A stretch of DNA of 64,000 nt from Polaribacter aquimarinus (GCF_003129485.1 NZ_QFFG01000001.1:620001-684000); one strand, 5' to 3'. Positions 49,037 to 58,902 are shown, counted from the first letter of the stretch. The notes: generated by a model not told the origin, from the letters alone. A program made the numbers and translations.

Positions 49037-50911
49037 TTACCATCCTGGATTTTGAGGGAAGCCCTCGTAAATTTGCGTTTGTTTAGCCTCAAATGGCAAC
49101 CAATAGTGTTGTGGGTAATCACAAATTCTTTCTATAAGAAGTCTTTCTGTGAAACTAGATTTATCTTGTGGAAAATCTAAGGCTAATTTTCTTTTATATC
49201 TATCTAAATGTGCTACACCCCAACGACGAATATCTACCCATCTATGTGCTTCGTAACTTAACTCAACACTTCTTTCTCTTCTAAGTTCGTCCATAAACTT
49301 GTTATTGTCTGCAACGATATTAGGATGAACATTAGGAACTCCAGCTCTGTTTTTAAACAAATTTATAGCTGCTTCAGCAGTTAAATTATAAGAAGCTGGT
49401 GCTGTAGTTGCACCCTTAGAAGCATGTAATGCTTCTGCATACATTAAATATACATCAGTAAGTCTCATGTGCAAACGCATTCCTATATATTGAGCAATAA
49501 TATTATTCCACTTGCTATGATACTCACCATCAACTTTAGGGTAAAATTTAGTATGCATATATCCTGTTGTAGAAGGTTGGTTATCGTTACCTCTACTACG
49601 GTGCTCACCAAATTTACCAGAGTTTTCATACCAAAGTTGTGCTACTCTATGCTTACCATTTGTTTTTGGAGCTACAACATCTCCATCTATGATATGCCAT
49701 TTATAAAAACGTGGATCACGGTTGTCAAATGGTTTAGAAGGGTCATAAGTTGTAGGACCATATTTACCACTTAAATCATCTTCTATAGAAAGACCATTAG
49801 CCATTCCGAAATTGTATTTAATAAAGTTATGAGTAGGACTCACTATTTCAGAACCGCTTCTACCGTGAAAATCTCTATCTACACCCGCAGTCATAAATCT
49901 TTGTGCTTGAGCTGTATTACCTCCGGTTGCGCCAAAGACATATTCTGTACTACCTGGCCATGAATTAGGCGTTGGTGTTTTCCAAAATACCTCATCATAA
50001 TTCTGCCATGAAGCTAAAGCATAATATCCTTGATCACCTAATTTAAGTATTCCTGAAAAAGCTTCAACAGCCATATCACAAAGTTCGGTATCATATGAAT
50101 AAGTATTCATTGGACCATTGTTACCAAACATTAAAGGACTTGCTGCAAAAAGTAAGTTTTTACCTTGAAAAGCATAAGCTGCTCCTTTAGTAAGTCTTCC
50201 TATGTTCTCACCCAATGTTAATTGCCCATAAGGCATTTCGTCCCAGTTTCTAGGTAATAATTCAATTGCTTTCTTATAATCTTCATTAGCAGCCAAAGCA
50301 GATTCTTTGTAGGTTTCTGGACGTGGCAAATCAAATTCACCAACCAAAACTTCATTTATATAAGGAAATCGCCCATAAAATTTCATAATTTCATTATGGA
50401 AAAATGCTCTGAAAAAATAAGCTTGACCAAGAATAACATCTTTTTCAGCTTGAGTTGCATTAACCATTAAATCAATACTAGAAATTACAATATTAGCTTT
50501 ACGAATACCTCTTAAACTAGCATCCCATAAACCAGGTCTTCTACTAGCATTAGTATTATTGATATTTGCATTACTAGTTCCGTAGTTAGCTCCTTGCCAG
50601 TTCCATAAATAACTGTATCTATGTCTTGCAGCAGCGTTTAAATTTCCGAAATCAATTAAATAACTTGCTTTCCATGTTCTATTACCATAAGCGTCATCTC
50701 CATAGATATAATCCTGGAAGGTGTGTGCCGATGTTCCATAATCTACAACCAAAGTATACATTTCTTCAACGAAACCTTGCGCATTCTTGAAGGTTGAAAA
50801 AACCTCTTCTTGATCTAAGTTAGACTCAGGAGCCTGATCTAAATAGTCTTCGCATGAAAATGACAATACGAGTCCTAAAATAATTAATAATTTAATTTTA
50901 TAGTTTTTCAT
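49037..50911 (-). CDS. SusD-family surface glycan-binding lipoprotein (pair 1)
   Basis: This is a 624-residue SusD-like protein with lipobox LSFSCED. Family features: DELRRERSVELSYEAHRWVDIRRWG, VYLMYAEALHA and the terminal FPQNPGW. It lies 12 bases after its SusC partner and 37 before the second SusC, all in one unit. Expected to sit on the outer face of the outer membrane and deliver ulvan oligomers to SusC. It is clearly diverged from the second SusD. Confidence 0.95.
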   Translation of the reverse strand: MKNYKIKLLIILGLVLSFSCEDYLDQAPESNLDQEEVFSTFKNAQGFVEEMYTLVVDYGTSAHTFQDYIYGDDAYGNRTWKASYLIDFGNLNAAARHRYSYLWNWQGANYGTSNANINNTNASRRPGLWDASLRGIRKANIVISSIDLMVNATQAEKDVILGQAYFFRAFFHNEIMKFYGRFPYINEVLVGEFDLPRPETYKESALAANEDYKKAIELLPRNWDEMPYGQLTLGENIGRLTKGAAYAFQGKNLLFAASPLMFGNNGPMNTYSYDTELCDMAVEAFSGILKLGDQGYYALASWQNYDEVFWKTPTPNSWPGSTEYVFGATGGNTAQAQRFMTAGVDRDFHGRSGSEIVSPTHNFIKYNFGMANGLSIEDDLSGKYGPTTYDPSKPFDNRDPRFYKWHIIDGDVVAPKTNGKHRVAQLWYENSGKFGEHRSRGNDNQPSTTGYMHTKFYPKVDGEYHSKWNNIIAQYIGMRLHMRLTDVYLMYAEALHASKGATTAPASYNLTAEAAINLFKNRAGVPNVHPNIVADNNKFMDELRRERSVELSYEAHRWVDIRRWGVAHLDRYKRKLALDFPQDKSSFTERLLIERICDYPQHYWLPFEAKQTQIYEGFPQNPGW

Positions 50912-50923
50912 TACATCTTCTTT

Positions 50924-53900
50924 TTAAAAATTCATATTAAAACCAATGTTAAACCTTTTTAAGGTTGGATAATCCCCTTTAGACGTCGCATCTCCTGAAG
51001 TATTAAATTCTCTGTCATCTGGTAAGTTTGACCATAAGAATAAGTTATTACCATTAGCAAAAAGCCTAAGTTTTTTAATCCCAATTTTTTCACAAATCTT
51101 TTTAGGTATATCGTAAGACACTGAAACCGCTTTAAGTCTTGTTAATGAAGCATCTAACCAGTTATCTCTAGGGTTTGTAGCTCCATCTGCTTGGTATCTT
51201 GGTTGAGTATCTGTATTATTTGGAGTATCAACTGTCCAATAATTTAAATCTTGCGTAAAAATTAAAGGTGTTTGCTGAGTAAATGTTTGATTAGAAAATT
51301 GTCTACTCGCATTTTGTGTTCCATACAACTGAGCTGATACATTCCAACCTTTGTAACGTGCTCCTATTGTAGCACTCCAGTTTCTTTGAGGACGAGAAGC
51401 ATAACCAAATGGAGCATTATCAAAATTAGAATTATAAATACCATCTCCATCAAAATCAACAACATCATAATATCCTACACGAGTAAGGTTTTGATTTGCA
51501 ATTTTTGGTGTTGACATATATACATCATCCCAGTTAGTCATGATATCTCCTGGTATAGCTGTTCTAGATTGCCCAATTGGAAAACCTGCTAACTTTTGAT
51601 GTTCTGGTCTAAATACTGGATCTTCTCTTGCTATAACTAAATCTTTTGCTTGTGTAAAGTTAAAGTTTCCATAAACGTTTACGCCGTTTTCAAATGTATG
51701 ATTTGCTCCAAGAACTACTTCAAAACCTCTTACTTCTACTTTACCTGCATTAAAATCTGGTGGCGCCTGACCAAACCAATCTGGCACACTACGTTGACTT
51801 CCTACAACCACAATATTATCACGGTCTTCTGCAAAGTAGTCTATTTCACCAGTTAACAAACCATTAAATATAGAGAATTCAGTACCAATATTGTATTTTG
51901 TAGCTGTTTCCCATTGAAGATTTGGATTTCCAACACTTGCCTCTCTATACCAAACATATGGTGATCTTCCACCATTACCCTGGTATGAACTTGGCACTAA
52001 AAATGCAGAACCTCCAGAAGCCCATTGACTTACATACTTCCATCTACCAGAAAAATTATCATCTCCAACCACACCATAAGAACCTCTTATTTTAAGCTTG
52101 GTTAACCATTCTGCATCCTCTAAAAAAGCTTCATTAGAAGGAGTCCACCCTAAAGCTACAGAAGGAAAGAGGTCAAAACGAAATCCTGGACCAAATTTTT
52201 CAGAACCATTGTATGCTCCGTTTACATCTAAAAAGTATCTTGAGTCGTAATTATAAGTAACCCTTCCTACCCAGTCTTCACGGAATCTTGGAAAAACACT
52301 ACCTTTAGCAGCTTGTTGTCTTCTCATTAAGAATAACGCTGTGAAATTATGTTTATCAGCAAATGTTTGATTATAATTTAAAGAGAAGTCATACACTAAT
52401 CTTCTTTCTCTTTGACCAGACTCTACACTAGAAGCTCCTGCAGTCCAGGGCGCTTGTACATAAGCAAAGTCATGATCAACAAGCGGTATTTCAAACTCCT
52501 CTACATCACCATTGTAAATTCTATATTGAACCCCACCATCATTTAAACGTTTTACACTTCTCATGTTATTATCTAAAGAAAAACGACCTTTAAAAGACAA
52601 CCCTTTTGCTATAAAATCTAATTTTTGCTTTAGAATAAAATCTGTATTCACTTGGAAGTTTGTAAAAGTACTAAAACCTCTAGCAGATAAACTTACTATA
52701 GGATTAGAAAAAACAAAAGCTTGATTTACATTTAACCCATAAAATCCATCTGGATATACAGGTGTATACATACTTGGAGCAATTTGATAGATTCCATTAG
52801 TTACAGTAGCTAAACTACCTGGATTCTCTCTAATCCCTAAGAAACCTGAAAGATTTACAGACAACTCTGTAGTTTTTGTAATATTAAAATCAATATTACT
52901 TCTATAGTTAAATCTTTGATAATTGTATTCTCCTAAATATCCTCTACCATTATCATATCTACCTCCATCGAAAATATCATTTACAGTTTGATAAGCTAAA
53001 CTACCAAAATACTTCGCAGTTTTATTACCTCCTCGTACAGATAAATTAATCCTATAATCTTGAGCAAAATCTTTCAACAACTCATCCTCCCAATTTACAT
53101 TAGGGTAAATATAACTTTCTTCTAAACTTGAAGGGTTACGATATTTATCTAGAATATTATCAGGAGTATAAGCACCCCAAGAAACAGGTGAAACAGCTAA
53201 TTCTCTAAGTATAGAGCTATTCATTTGTCTTAAGGCATCATAAGAATTTAATTTTTCTGGTAATTGTGAAACCATTTTAATGGTTGTATTCACATTTAAC
53301 GACAACTGCGCTTTCCCTGTTTGACCTCTCTTAGTAGTAATTAATATTACACCATTAGCTCCCTCTACACCAAATACTGCGGTAGCAGATGCATCTTTAA
53401 GAACAGACAGGTTTTCAATATCATTCATATCGATATCAGTCATCGACCTCTTAACACCATCTACAAGTATAAGCGGGCCTCCTTCACCATTCCAAGAACT
53501 TAATCCACGAATAAAAATTCTCATATTAGACTCTCCTGGAGTACCACTACCTTGTATTGAAGTAACACCCGGTAAATTACCTTGTAATGCTTCTTCAACG
53601 TTTGTAATACCCGCAGCTCTATCCATTAACTCCACACCTTTAATTTGTGTAATGGCTCCTACAACACTTTCTTTCTTTTGAGTACCATAACCAACAATAA
53701 CGATTTCATCTAAGCTTGCAACTTCTTCTTTTAAAGTTACATTGATAATTTTTTTACCGTTAACTGGAATTTCTATTGTTTTAAAGCCAAGATAAGAAAA
53801 CACCAAAGTTTTTTGACCTACAGTTAGATTAATAGAATAATTTCCATCAAAATCTGTAGATGTTCCTCTAGTTGTCCCCTTTTGCACTACACTTACACCA

Positions 53901-54046
53901 GGCAAAGTAATACCTCCAACATCTTTTACAACACCAGTAACCTTTTCTTGCGCCTCTAAATTAAAAGTTGTAAAACCCATAAACAAGAGAAAAAGCATCA
54001 GCTTTAGCCCGTATAAAGGATTTCGTTTTTTTAAGGTTTGTTTCAT
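50924..54046 (-). CDS. SusC-family TonB-dependent oligosaccharide transporter (pair 1)
   Basis: This is a 1040-residue protein with a signal peptide near LEAQ. The carboxypeptidase-regulatory-like domain reads VTGVVKDVGGITLPGVSV. It is followed by a TonB-box-like DEIVIVGYGTQ, a plug with IRGLSSWNGEGGPLILVDG, and the barrel ending RFNIGFNMNF. It is the first gene of the five-gene import operon and sits behind operator module 9, so it should be induced with the lyases. It divides the locus from the plus-strand glucuronate isomerase. Confidence 0.96.
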   Translation of the reverse strand: MKQTLKKRNPLYGLKLMLFLLFMGFTTFNLEAQEKVTGVVKDVGGITLPGVSVVQKGTTRGTSTDFDGNYSINLTVGQKTLVFSYLGFKTIEIPVNGKKIINVTLKEEVASLDEIVIVGYGTQKKESVVGAITQIKGVELMDRAAGITNVEEALQGNLPGVTSIQGSGTPGESNMRIFIRGLSSWNGEGGPLILVDGVKRSMTDIDMNDIENLSVLKDASATAVFGVEGANGVILITTKRGQTGKAQLSLNVNTTIKMVSQLPEKLNSYDALRQMNSSILRELAVSPVSWGAYTPDNILDKYRNPSSLEESYIYPNVNWEDELLKDFAQDYRINLSVRGGNKTAKYFGSLAYQTVNDIFDGGRYDNGRGYLGEYNYQRFNYRSNIDFNITKTTELSVNLSGFLGIRENPGSLATVTNGIYQIAPSMYTPVYPDGFYGLNVNQAFVFSNPIVSLSARGFSTFTNFQVNTDFILKQKLDFIAKGLSFKGRFSLDNNMRSVKRLNDGGVQYRIYNGDVEEFEIPLVDHDFAYVQAPWTAGASSVESGQRERRLVYDFSLNYNQTFADKHNFTALFLMRRQQAAKGSVFPRFREDWVGRVTYNYDSRYFLDVNGAYNGSEKFGPGFRFDLFPSVALGWTPSNEAFLEDAEWLTKLKIRGSYGVVGDDNFSGRWKYVSQWASGGSAFLVPSSYQGNGGRSPYVWYREASVGNPNLQWETATKYNIGTEFSIFNGLLTGEIDYFAEDRDNIVVVGSQRSVPDWFGQAPPDFNAGKVEVRGFEVVLGANHTFENGVNVYGNFNFTQAKDLVIAREDPVFRPEHQKLAGFPIGQSRTAIPGDIMTNWDDVYMSTPKIANQNLTRVGYYDVVDFDGDGIYNSNFDNAPFGYASRPQRNWSATIGARYKGWNVSAQLYGTQNASRQFSNQTFTQQTPLIFTQDLNYWTVDTPNNTDTQPRYQADGATNPRDNWLDASLTRLKAVSVSYDIPKKICEKIGIKKLRLFANGNNLFLWSNLPDDREFNTSGDATSKGDYPTLKRFNIGFNMNF

Positions 54047-54132
54047 GTTTAAATTAATTTTTAAAATAAATTGATTGATTTAATTTTTTTAAGTAAGTAA
54101 AACAAAAGGTTTCTTCAACTTACATTAATATA

Positions 54133-54177
54133 CAATATTATATACAAACTAGTTTTTATGTATCCTGTACTATACTG
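54133..54177 (-). promoter_or_regulatory. operator-promoter module 9 (susC operon)
   Basis: Minus strand: CAGTATA, then CAGGATA with a 10-base period (plus coordinates 54161-54177), 20 bases, then TAATATTG (54133-54140). The leader to the susC ATG at 54046 would be about 80 bases, the longest of the nine. Confidence 0.7.
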
Positions 54178-54253
54178 AAATCTATATTATTTTAACCTAT
54201 TTATATTAAATATTAATAAAAGGCTTAAGACTTATAAATATGGATAGAGATGT

Positions 54254-54261
54254 TATATTTG
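54254..54261 (+). promoter_or_regulatory. -7 box of the glucuronate isomerase gene
   Basis: TATATTTG matches TAnnTTTG exactly and lies 46 bases before the ATG at 54308. No CAGGATA-type site stands at the proper distance upstream on the plus strand, so this unit probably answers to another signal. Confidence 0.5.
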
Positions 54262-54307
54262 TATCAAAATTTTATATTGTCTAATATACTGTAAATAACG
54301 ATACAAA

Positions 54308-55711
54308 ATGAACTCATTTCTAACTAAAGATTTTTTACTTCAAAATGACTACGCAGTTAAATTATACCATAATTATGCAAAGAAATTACCAATAATTGAT
54401 TACCATAACCATCTTTCACCACAACAGGTAGCTCAAGATACTCAATTCAAGAACATTACACAAGTTTGGCTCTATGGAGACCATTACAAATGGCGGGCAA
54501 TGCGTGCTTTTGGTATTGATGAAAAATACATTACTGGAAATGCAACAGATAAAGAAAAGTTTTTAAAATGGGCAGAAGTCGTACCTTATACCATTAAAAA
54601 CCCCCTGTTTCATTGGACAGCCTTAGAACTAAAAGCATATTTTGATATAGATGAAATTTTAACTCCTGAGAATGCAGAAGAAATTTATGAGAAGACTTCA
54701 AAAATTTTACAACAAAAATCTCATTCTGCTAATGGATTACTAAAAATGCAGAATGTAGAAAGTATTTGTACTACCGATGACCCTGCTGATTCCTTAGAGC
54801 ATCATATTGCTATTCAAGAAGACACTTCAAAAGTAAAAACTTTCCCTACTTTTAGACCTGATCAATCTTTCGCAGTTGAAAACGCGATTACCTACAATAA
54901 GTATTTAACAAAACTTGAAAATGTTTCTAATGTCACTATTCATAATTATGATGATTTATTAAATGCTTTAGAAAATAGAATCAATTTCTTTAATGAAAAT
55001 GGTGGAAGACTTTCTGACCATGGTTTTGAGAAACTATCATTCTTTGAAAATGATATTTATGATATACATACACTATTCAATAAAGTAAAAAACATTGAAT
55101 CTTTAACAACTGAAGAAGTTGATTTCTTTAAATTTAAAACCGTTATTGAGTTATGCAAAATGTATCATAAAATTGGCTGGACACAACAGTTCCACTTAGG
55201 TGCAATAAGAAATAACAATAAAAGATTATTAGATGAATTAGGGCCTGATACTGGTTTTGATTCGATTGGTGATTTTTCTCAAGCGAAAGCTTTAAGTGGT
55301 GTCTTAAATAAACTAGACAGCACTAATCAATTAGCAAAAACCATTGTATATAATTTAAACCCCTCTCATAGCGAGGTTTTTGCAACAATGGTTGGAAATT
55401 TTAATGATGGTACTATAAAAGGAAAAATGCAATATGGTGCTGCTTGGTGGTTTTTAGACCAGAAAGACGGAATGGAAAAGCAAATAAATGCATTATCTAA
55501 TTTAGGTTTATTAAGCTGTTTCATTGGGATGTTAACTGATTCCAGAAGCTTTTTATCTTTTCCAAGGCATGAATATTTTAGACGAATTTTGTGTAATATA
55601 ATTGGAACTGATGTTAAAAATGGTGAATTGCCTGCTGACGAAGCATTTCTAGGAAAAATAGTAAGTGACATTTGTTATAAAAACGCTAAAAACTACTTTA
55701 ACTTTCAATAA
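54308..55711 (+). CDS. uxaC: glucuronate isomerase (uronate isomerase)
   Basis: This is a 467-residue protein, normal length for UxaC. Recognisable features: PIIDYHNHLSPQ with the metal-binding His pair, QVWLYGDHYKWRAMRAFG, NPLFHWTALELKAYF, QFHLGAIRNNN, AAWWFLDQKDGM and the closing FLSFPRHEYFRRILC. It converts D-glucuronate to D-fructuronate (or galacturonate to tagaturonate) in the cytoplasm. In this locus it handles saturated glucuronate freed from ulvan, feeding fructuronate reductase (not in the window) and UxuA. First gene of a plus-strand pair, divergent from the susC operon. Confidence 0.96.
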   Translation: MNSFLTKDFLLQNDYAVKLYHNYAKKLPIIDYHNHLSPQQVAQDTQFKNITQVWLYGDHYKWRAMRAFGIDEKYITGNATDKEKFLKWAEVVPYTIKNPLFHWTALELKAYFDIDEILTPENAEEIYEKTSKILQQKSHSANGLLKMQNVESICTTDDPADSLEHHIAIQEDTSKVKTFPTFRPDQSFAVENAITYNKYLTKLENVSNVTIHNYDDLLNALENRINFFNENGGRLSDHGFEKLSFFENDIYDIHTLFNKVKNIESLTTEEVDFFKFKTVIELCKMYHKIGWTQQFHLGAIRNNNKRLLDELGPDTGFDSIGDFSQAKALSGVLNKLDSTNQLAKTIVYNLNPSHSEVFATMVGNFNDGTIKGKMQYGAAWWFLDQKDGMEKQINALSNLGLLSCFIGMLTDSRSFLSFPRHEYFRRILCNIIGTDVKNGELPADEAFLGKIVSDICYKNAKNYFNFQ

Positions 55712-55717
55712 AAAATC

Positions 55718-56683
55718 ATGAACACTATTAAATGGGGAATTATTGGGTGCGGTGATGTTGCAGAGGTAAAAAGTGGTCCTGCTTTTCAAAAAGTTGCCAA
55801 TTCAGAATTAATTGCTGTTATGAGAAGAAATGGAACAAAAGCCAAAGATTTTGCTAAAAGACACAAAGTTCCTTTTTTTTATGATTCTGTTAATGACATT
55901 ATCAATCATAAAGGAATAAATGCACTTTATATTGCTACTCCACCATCAACACATTTAGAAATTGCCAAACAATGTTTGGCCGCTGGTAAGTTTGTTTATT
56001 TAGAAAAACCAATGACAATGAACGCTGATGAAGCAAAAACACTTGAAACCTTTGTAAAGGAAAATCATAAAATTGTTGTTGCTCACTATAGAAGAAATTT
56101 GCCTGCCTTTCAGAAAGTGAAAGCATTGTTAGATGCAAATAGTATTGGGAAGGTATATTTTGCAGATATAACCATTTTGCAATCTACTACAAACAATGTT
56201 ATTGCAAAAACAGATGATAATTGGAGATTGAACCCAGAAACTTCAGGAGGTGGATATTTTCATGATATTGCTCCGCATCAAATAGATTTGATGCTTCATT
56301 ATTTTGGTAGTATTAAAACCGCCGAAGGGTTTTCAACATCAATTCTCAATAACAAAGTTGCAGACATTGTAAATGGAATTATTGAATTCGAAAACGGAAT
56401 TCAATTCAGAGGGATTTGGAATTTTATTGCTGCAGAAAAGGATGTTAAAGATGAATGTAAAATATATGGAGAAAACGGTACGATTACCTTTTCTTTTTAT
56501 GGCGAAGAAGTATTGTTAAATATTTCTGATAAAAATAACGTATTTTCATTTCAAAATCCTGCTCATGTACAACAACCATTAATAGAACAAACAGTGAACT
56601 ATTTTTTAGGTGATAGAGAGAATCCTTGTACTATAAAAGATGGAGTTGAAGTAATGAAAATATTAGATACTTTTACAACCTAA
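55718..56683 (+). CDS. cytoplasmic Gfo/Idh/MocA-family oxidoreductase
   Basis: This is a 321-residue protein with no signal peptide. The N-terminal Rossmann fold has WGIIGCGDVAEVKSGPAF; YLEKPMTMN carries the family EKP lysine; GGGYFHDIAPHQIDLMLHYFG lies in the substrate domain. It starts 6 bases after uxaC and surely shares its transcript. Likely an NAD(P)-dependent sugar or uronate dehydrogenase, but the substrate cannot be read from sequence. It differs from the two Tat-exported relatives at 38933-41473 in location and context. Confidence 0.9.
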   Translation: MNTIKWGIIGCGDVAEVKSGPAFQKVANSELIAVMRRNGTKAKDFAKRHKVPFFYDSVNDIINHKGINALYIATPPSTHLEIAKQCLAAGKFVYLEKPMTMNADEAKTLETFVKENHKIVVAHYRRNLPAFQKVKALLDANSIGKVYFADITILQSTTNNVIAKTDDNWRLNPETSGGGYFHDIAPHQIDLMLHYFGSIKTAEGFSTSILNNKVADIVNGIIEFENGIQFRGIWNFIAAEKDVKDECKIYGENGTITFSFYGEEVLLNISDKNNVFSFQNPAHVQQPLIEQTVNYFLGDRENPCTIKDGVEVMKILDTFTT

Positions 56684-56695
56684 AATCAAGTAATT

Positions 56696-57538
56696 TTAGG
56701 TTGATTTTCTTTTGATATAGATGTTATAAATCAATCCAGAAAGGATGAGTAATATCCCCAATAACGTCCAACCATTATAAATATCACCAAACCAAAATGT
56801 TCCTATAATAATGGTAATAACTACTTCTAAATATTTTATAGGTGCTACTAAATTGGTTTCTTCTGCTTGAAAAGCTTTGGTCATATACAACTGTCCAAAA
56901 TAGCCAAAAACACCAGTACTTATAAACAAAACCCACTCTATCAAAGAAGGTTGTTCCCAATATTTTATAGACATTAACCCTCCGAAAGTAAATGCCATAA
57001 GCATAAAATAGTTGATAATTACTAAAGGGTGTTCTGTGTTCCCTATTTTACGAATAACTACAAAAATGACCCCTAAAAAAATAGCTGAAAGAATCACAAA
57101 AAATAAACCTAAAAATTCTACATCAGTTCCAAAACCTTTAATAATTAACACCCCTAAAAAAGCTATAAAAAACAACAACCACTGAATGGGTTTTATTTTT
57201 TCTTTTAGAAAGAAAAGTGCAAAAACAGCTGCAAATATTGGTGCTGTATACCTTAAAGAAACTGCAGTACCAATACTTAAATAATTTAATGATTGAAAAA
57301 AACAAGTTAATGAAATTACTCCTGTAACCCCTCTAATAATTAACCATTTCTTATTTGTTCCAAAAAATGCAACTCTTGCCTTGAGAACCAACGGAATCGT
57401 AAATAATAGGGTTCCTACTGATCTAAAAAAAACAACTTGGTAGACATTAAACGTACTCAAATATTTTACAACAGAACCCATTAGTGCAAATGCTATTGCA
57501 CTAAAAATCATGTAGATAATGGCTTTGTTTTGTGTCAT
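56696..57538 (-). CDS. EamA/DMT-superfamily permease
   Basis: This is a 280-residue, very hydrophobic protein with about ten membrane helices in two EamA repeats (about 5-135 and 145-275). Motifs include RYTAPIFAAVFALFFLKEKI and the second-repeat GYFGQLYMTKAFQAEETNLVAP. It could export or import a small metabolite; the sugar-phosphate or rhamnose exporters are distant relatives, but the substrate is unknown. A TATATTTG box (57549-57556) lies 10 bases before its ATG, hinting at a near-leaderless transcript of its own. It converges tail-to-tail with the plus-strand oxidoreductase gene. Confidence 0.88.
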   Translation of the reverse strand: MTQNKAIIYMIFSAIAFALMGSVVKYLSTFNVYQVVFFRSVGTLLFTIPLVLKARVAFFGTNKKWLIIRGVTGVISLTCFFQSLNYLSIGTAVSLRYTAPIFAAVFALFFLKEKIKPIQWLLFFIAFLGVLIIKGFGTDVEFLGLFFVILSAIFLGVIFVVIRKIGNTEHPLVIINYFMLMAFTFGGLMSIKYWEQPSLIEWVLFISTGVFGYFGQLYMTKAFQAEETNLVAPIKYLEVVITIIIGTFWFGDIYNGWTLLGILLILSGLIYNIYIKRKST

Positions 57539-57601
57539 TTAGTTGACGCAAATATAATGCAATACATGTCTTATTACACCTTTAAAAAAAGTAAATTAAT
57601 T

Positions 57602-58900
57602 TTATACTAAATCAAAAACTCTAGGCAACCACAATGTTAAATCTGGGAAATAGGTTATTAATAATAACACACCAATCATCACTAAAAATAAAGGTAATAA
57701 TGGCCTTATAACCTGTTGTATTTTTAAATCGGCAACACTACACCCAACAAAGAGTACAGAACCAACTGGCGGCGTACATAAACCAATACATAAGTTCATT
57801 ATCATTATGATTCCAAAGTGAATTGGATCCATTCCTAATTCTGTTACAATTGGTAAAAATATTGGTGTAAAGATTAAAACTGCAGGAGTCATATCCATAA
57901 AAACACCAACGAATAATAAAATCAAGTTGATGATAATTAAAATTACAATTGGGTTATCACTAATTGCTAATAACGTATTGCTAATTTCTTGTGGAATATT
58001 CTCATAACTCATTACCCAAGACATTGCAATAGAGGTAGAAACCAACAATAATACAATTGCGGATGTTTTAATTGTTTCCAATAAAATTGGAGAAATATCT
58101 TTTACCGTAATTTCTTTATATACAAACCCTAAAACTAAGGTATAAATTACAGCAATTGCTGATGCTTCTGTGGCTGTAAAAATTCCGGCTACAATACCAC
58201 CAATTACAACTACAAGTAACATTAAACTTGGAAAAGCGTCTATGAATCTTTTAAAAAACTCTTTAAACCCAACCATTTTATCTGTTGGATATTTTTTGAT
58301 GATTGAATACACTAAAGCCACAATCATTAAAGCCAAACCAATTAATATACCAGGAACATAACCTGCAATAAATAACGCTGCAATAGAAACACCACCACTT
58401 GCCAAAGAATATACAATTAACACATTACTTGGAGGAATAATTAACCCTGTTGTAGCACTAGTAATATTTACTGCTGCACTAAATGATTTATCATACCCAT
58501 CTTTTTCCATCATCGGGTTCATAAAACCTCCAATTGCTGATGCTGCTGCTACTGCAGAACCAGAAATCGCCCCAAATAACATACATGAAATGATATTTAC
58601 GAAAGCTAATCCACCTGGAAGAGGCCCAACTATGGCTTTGGCAAAATTTATGAGTCGGACTGCAATTCCTCCTCTGTTCATAATCTGTCCTGCTAAAATA
58701 AAAAACGGGATAGCAGATAAGGTAAAACTATCTAATGATGTTGCCATTCTTTGTGCTAAAGTGGTTACACTAGGTAAAAAAGGCATTGCACTCAATAAAG
58801 TAAACAAAGCTGCTAAACCAATAGCAAATGCAATAGGAACTCTTAACGACAAGAAAACTAAAAAGCTAACAACTAAAATAAGGACTTCTACTAAATTCAT
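57602..58900 (-). CDS. TRAP transporter large permease (DctM-type)
   Basis: This is a 432-residue membrane protein of normal DctM length with about 12 helices. Family motifs: LRVPIAFAIGLAAL, SGSAVAAASAIGGFMNPMM, IIPPSNVLIVYSL, LFVGVFMDMTPAVLIFTPI and a late LCIGLCTPPVGSVLFVG. It forms the sodium-driven channel with the DctQ subunit encoded 2 bases upstream. The locus points to an acidic sugar as cargo, such as glucuronate or the unsaturated uronate released by GH105. Confidence 0.95.
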   Translation of the reverse strand: MNLVEVLILVVSFLVFLSLRVPIAFAIGLAALFTLLSAMPFLPSVTTLAQRMATSLDSFTLSAIPFFILAGQIMNRGGIAVRLINFAKAIVGPLPGGLAFVNIISCMLFGAISGSAVAAASAIGGFMNPMMEKDGYDKSFSAAVNITSATTGLIIPPSNVLIVYSLASGGVSIAALFIAGYVPGILIGLALMIVALVYSIIKKYPTDKMVGFKEFFKRFIDAFPSLMLLVVVIGGIVAGIFTATEASAIAVIYTLVLGFVYKEITVKDISPILLETIKTSAIVLLLVSTSIAMSWVMSYENIPQEISNTLLAISDNPIVILIIINLILLFVGVFMDMTPAVLIFTPIFLPIVTELGMDPIHFGIIMIMNLCIGLCTPPVGSVLFVGCSVADLKIQQVIRPLLPLFLVMIGVLLLITYFPDLTLWLPRVFDLV

Positions 58901-58902
58901 AA

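Noticed and set aside
49041..49051. A CATCCTGG string resembling the operator half-site
   Set aside because: It encodes the conserved Pro-Gly-Trp end of SusD, has no second half-site and no promoter role.
49000..49122. 41-codon N-terminal extension of the second SusC frame
   Set aside because: It overlaps the upstream SusD coding region, contains no leader, and the internal ATG at 48999 starts a perfect signal peptide.
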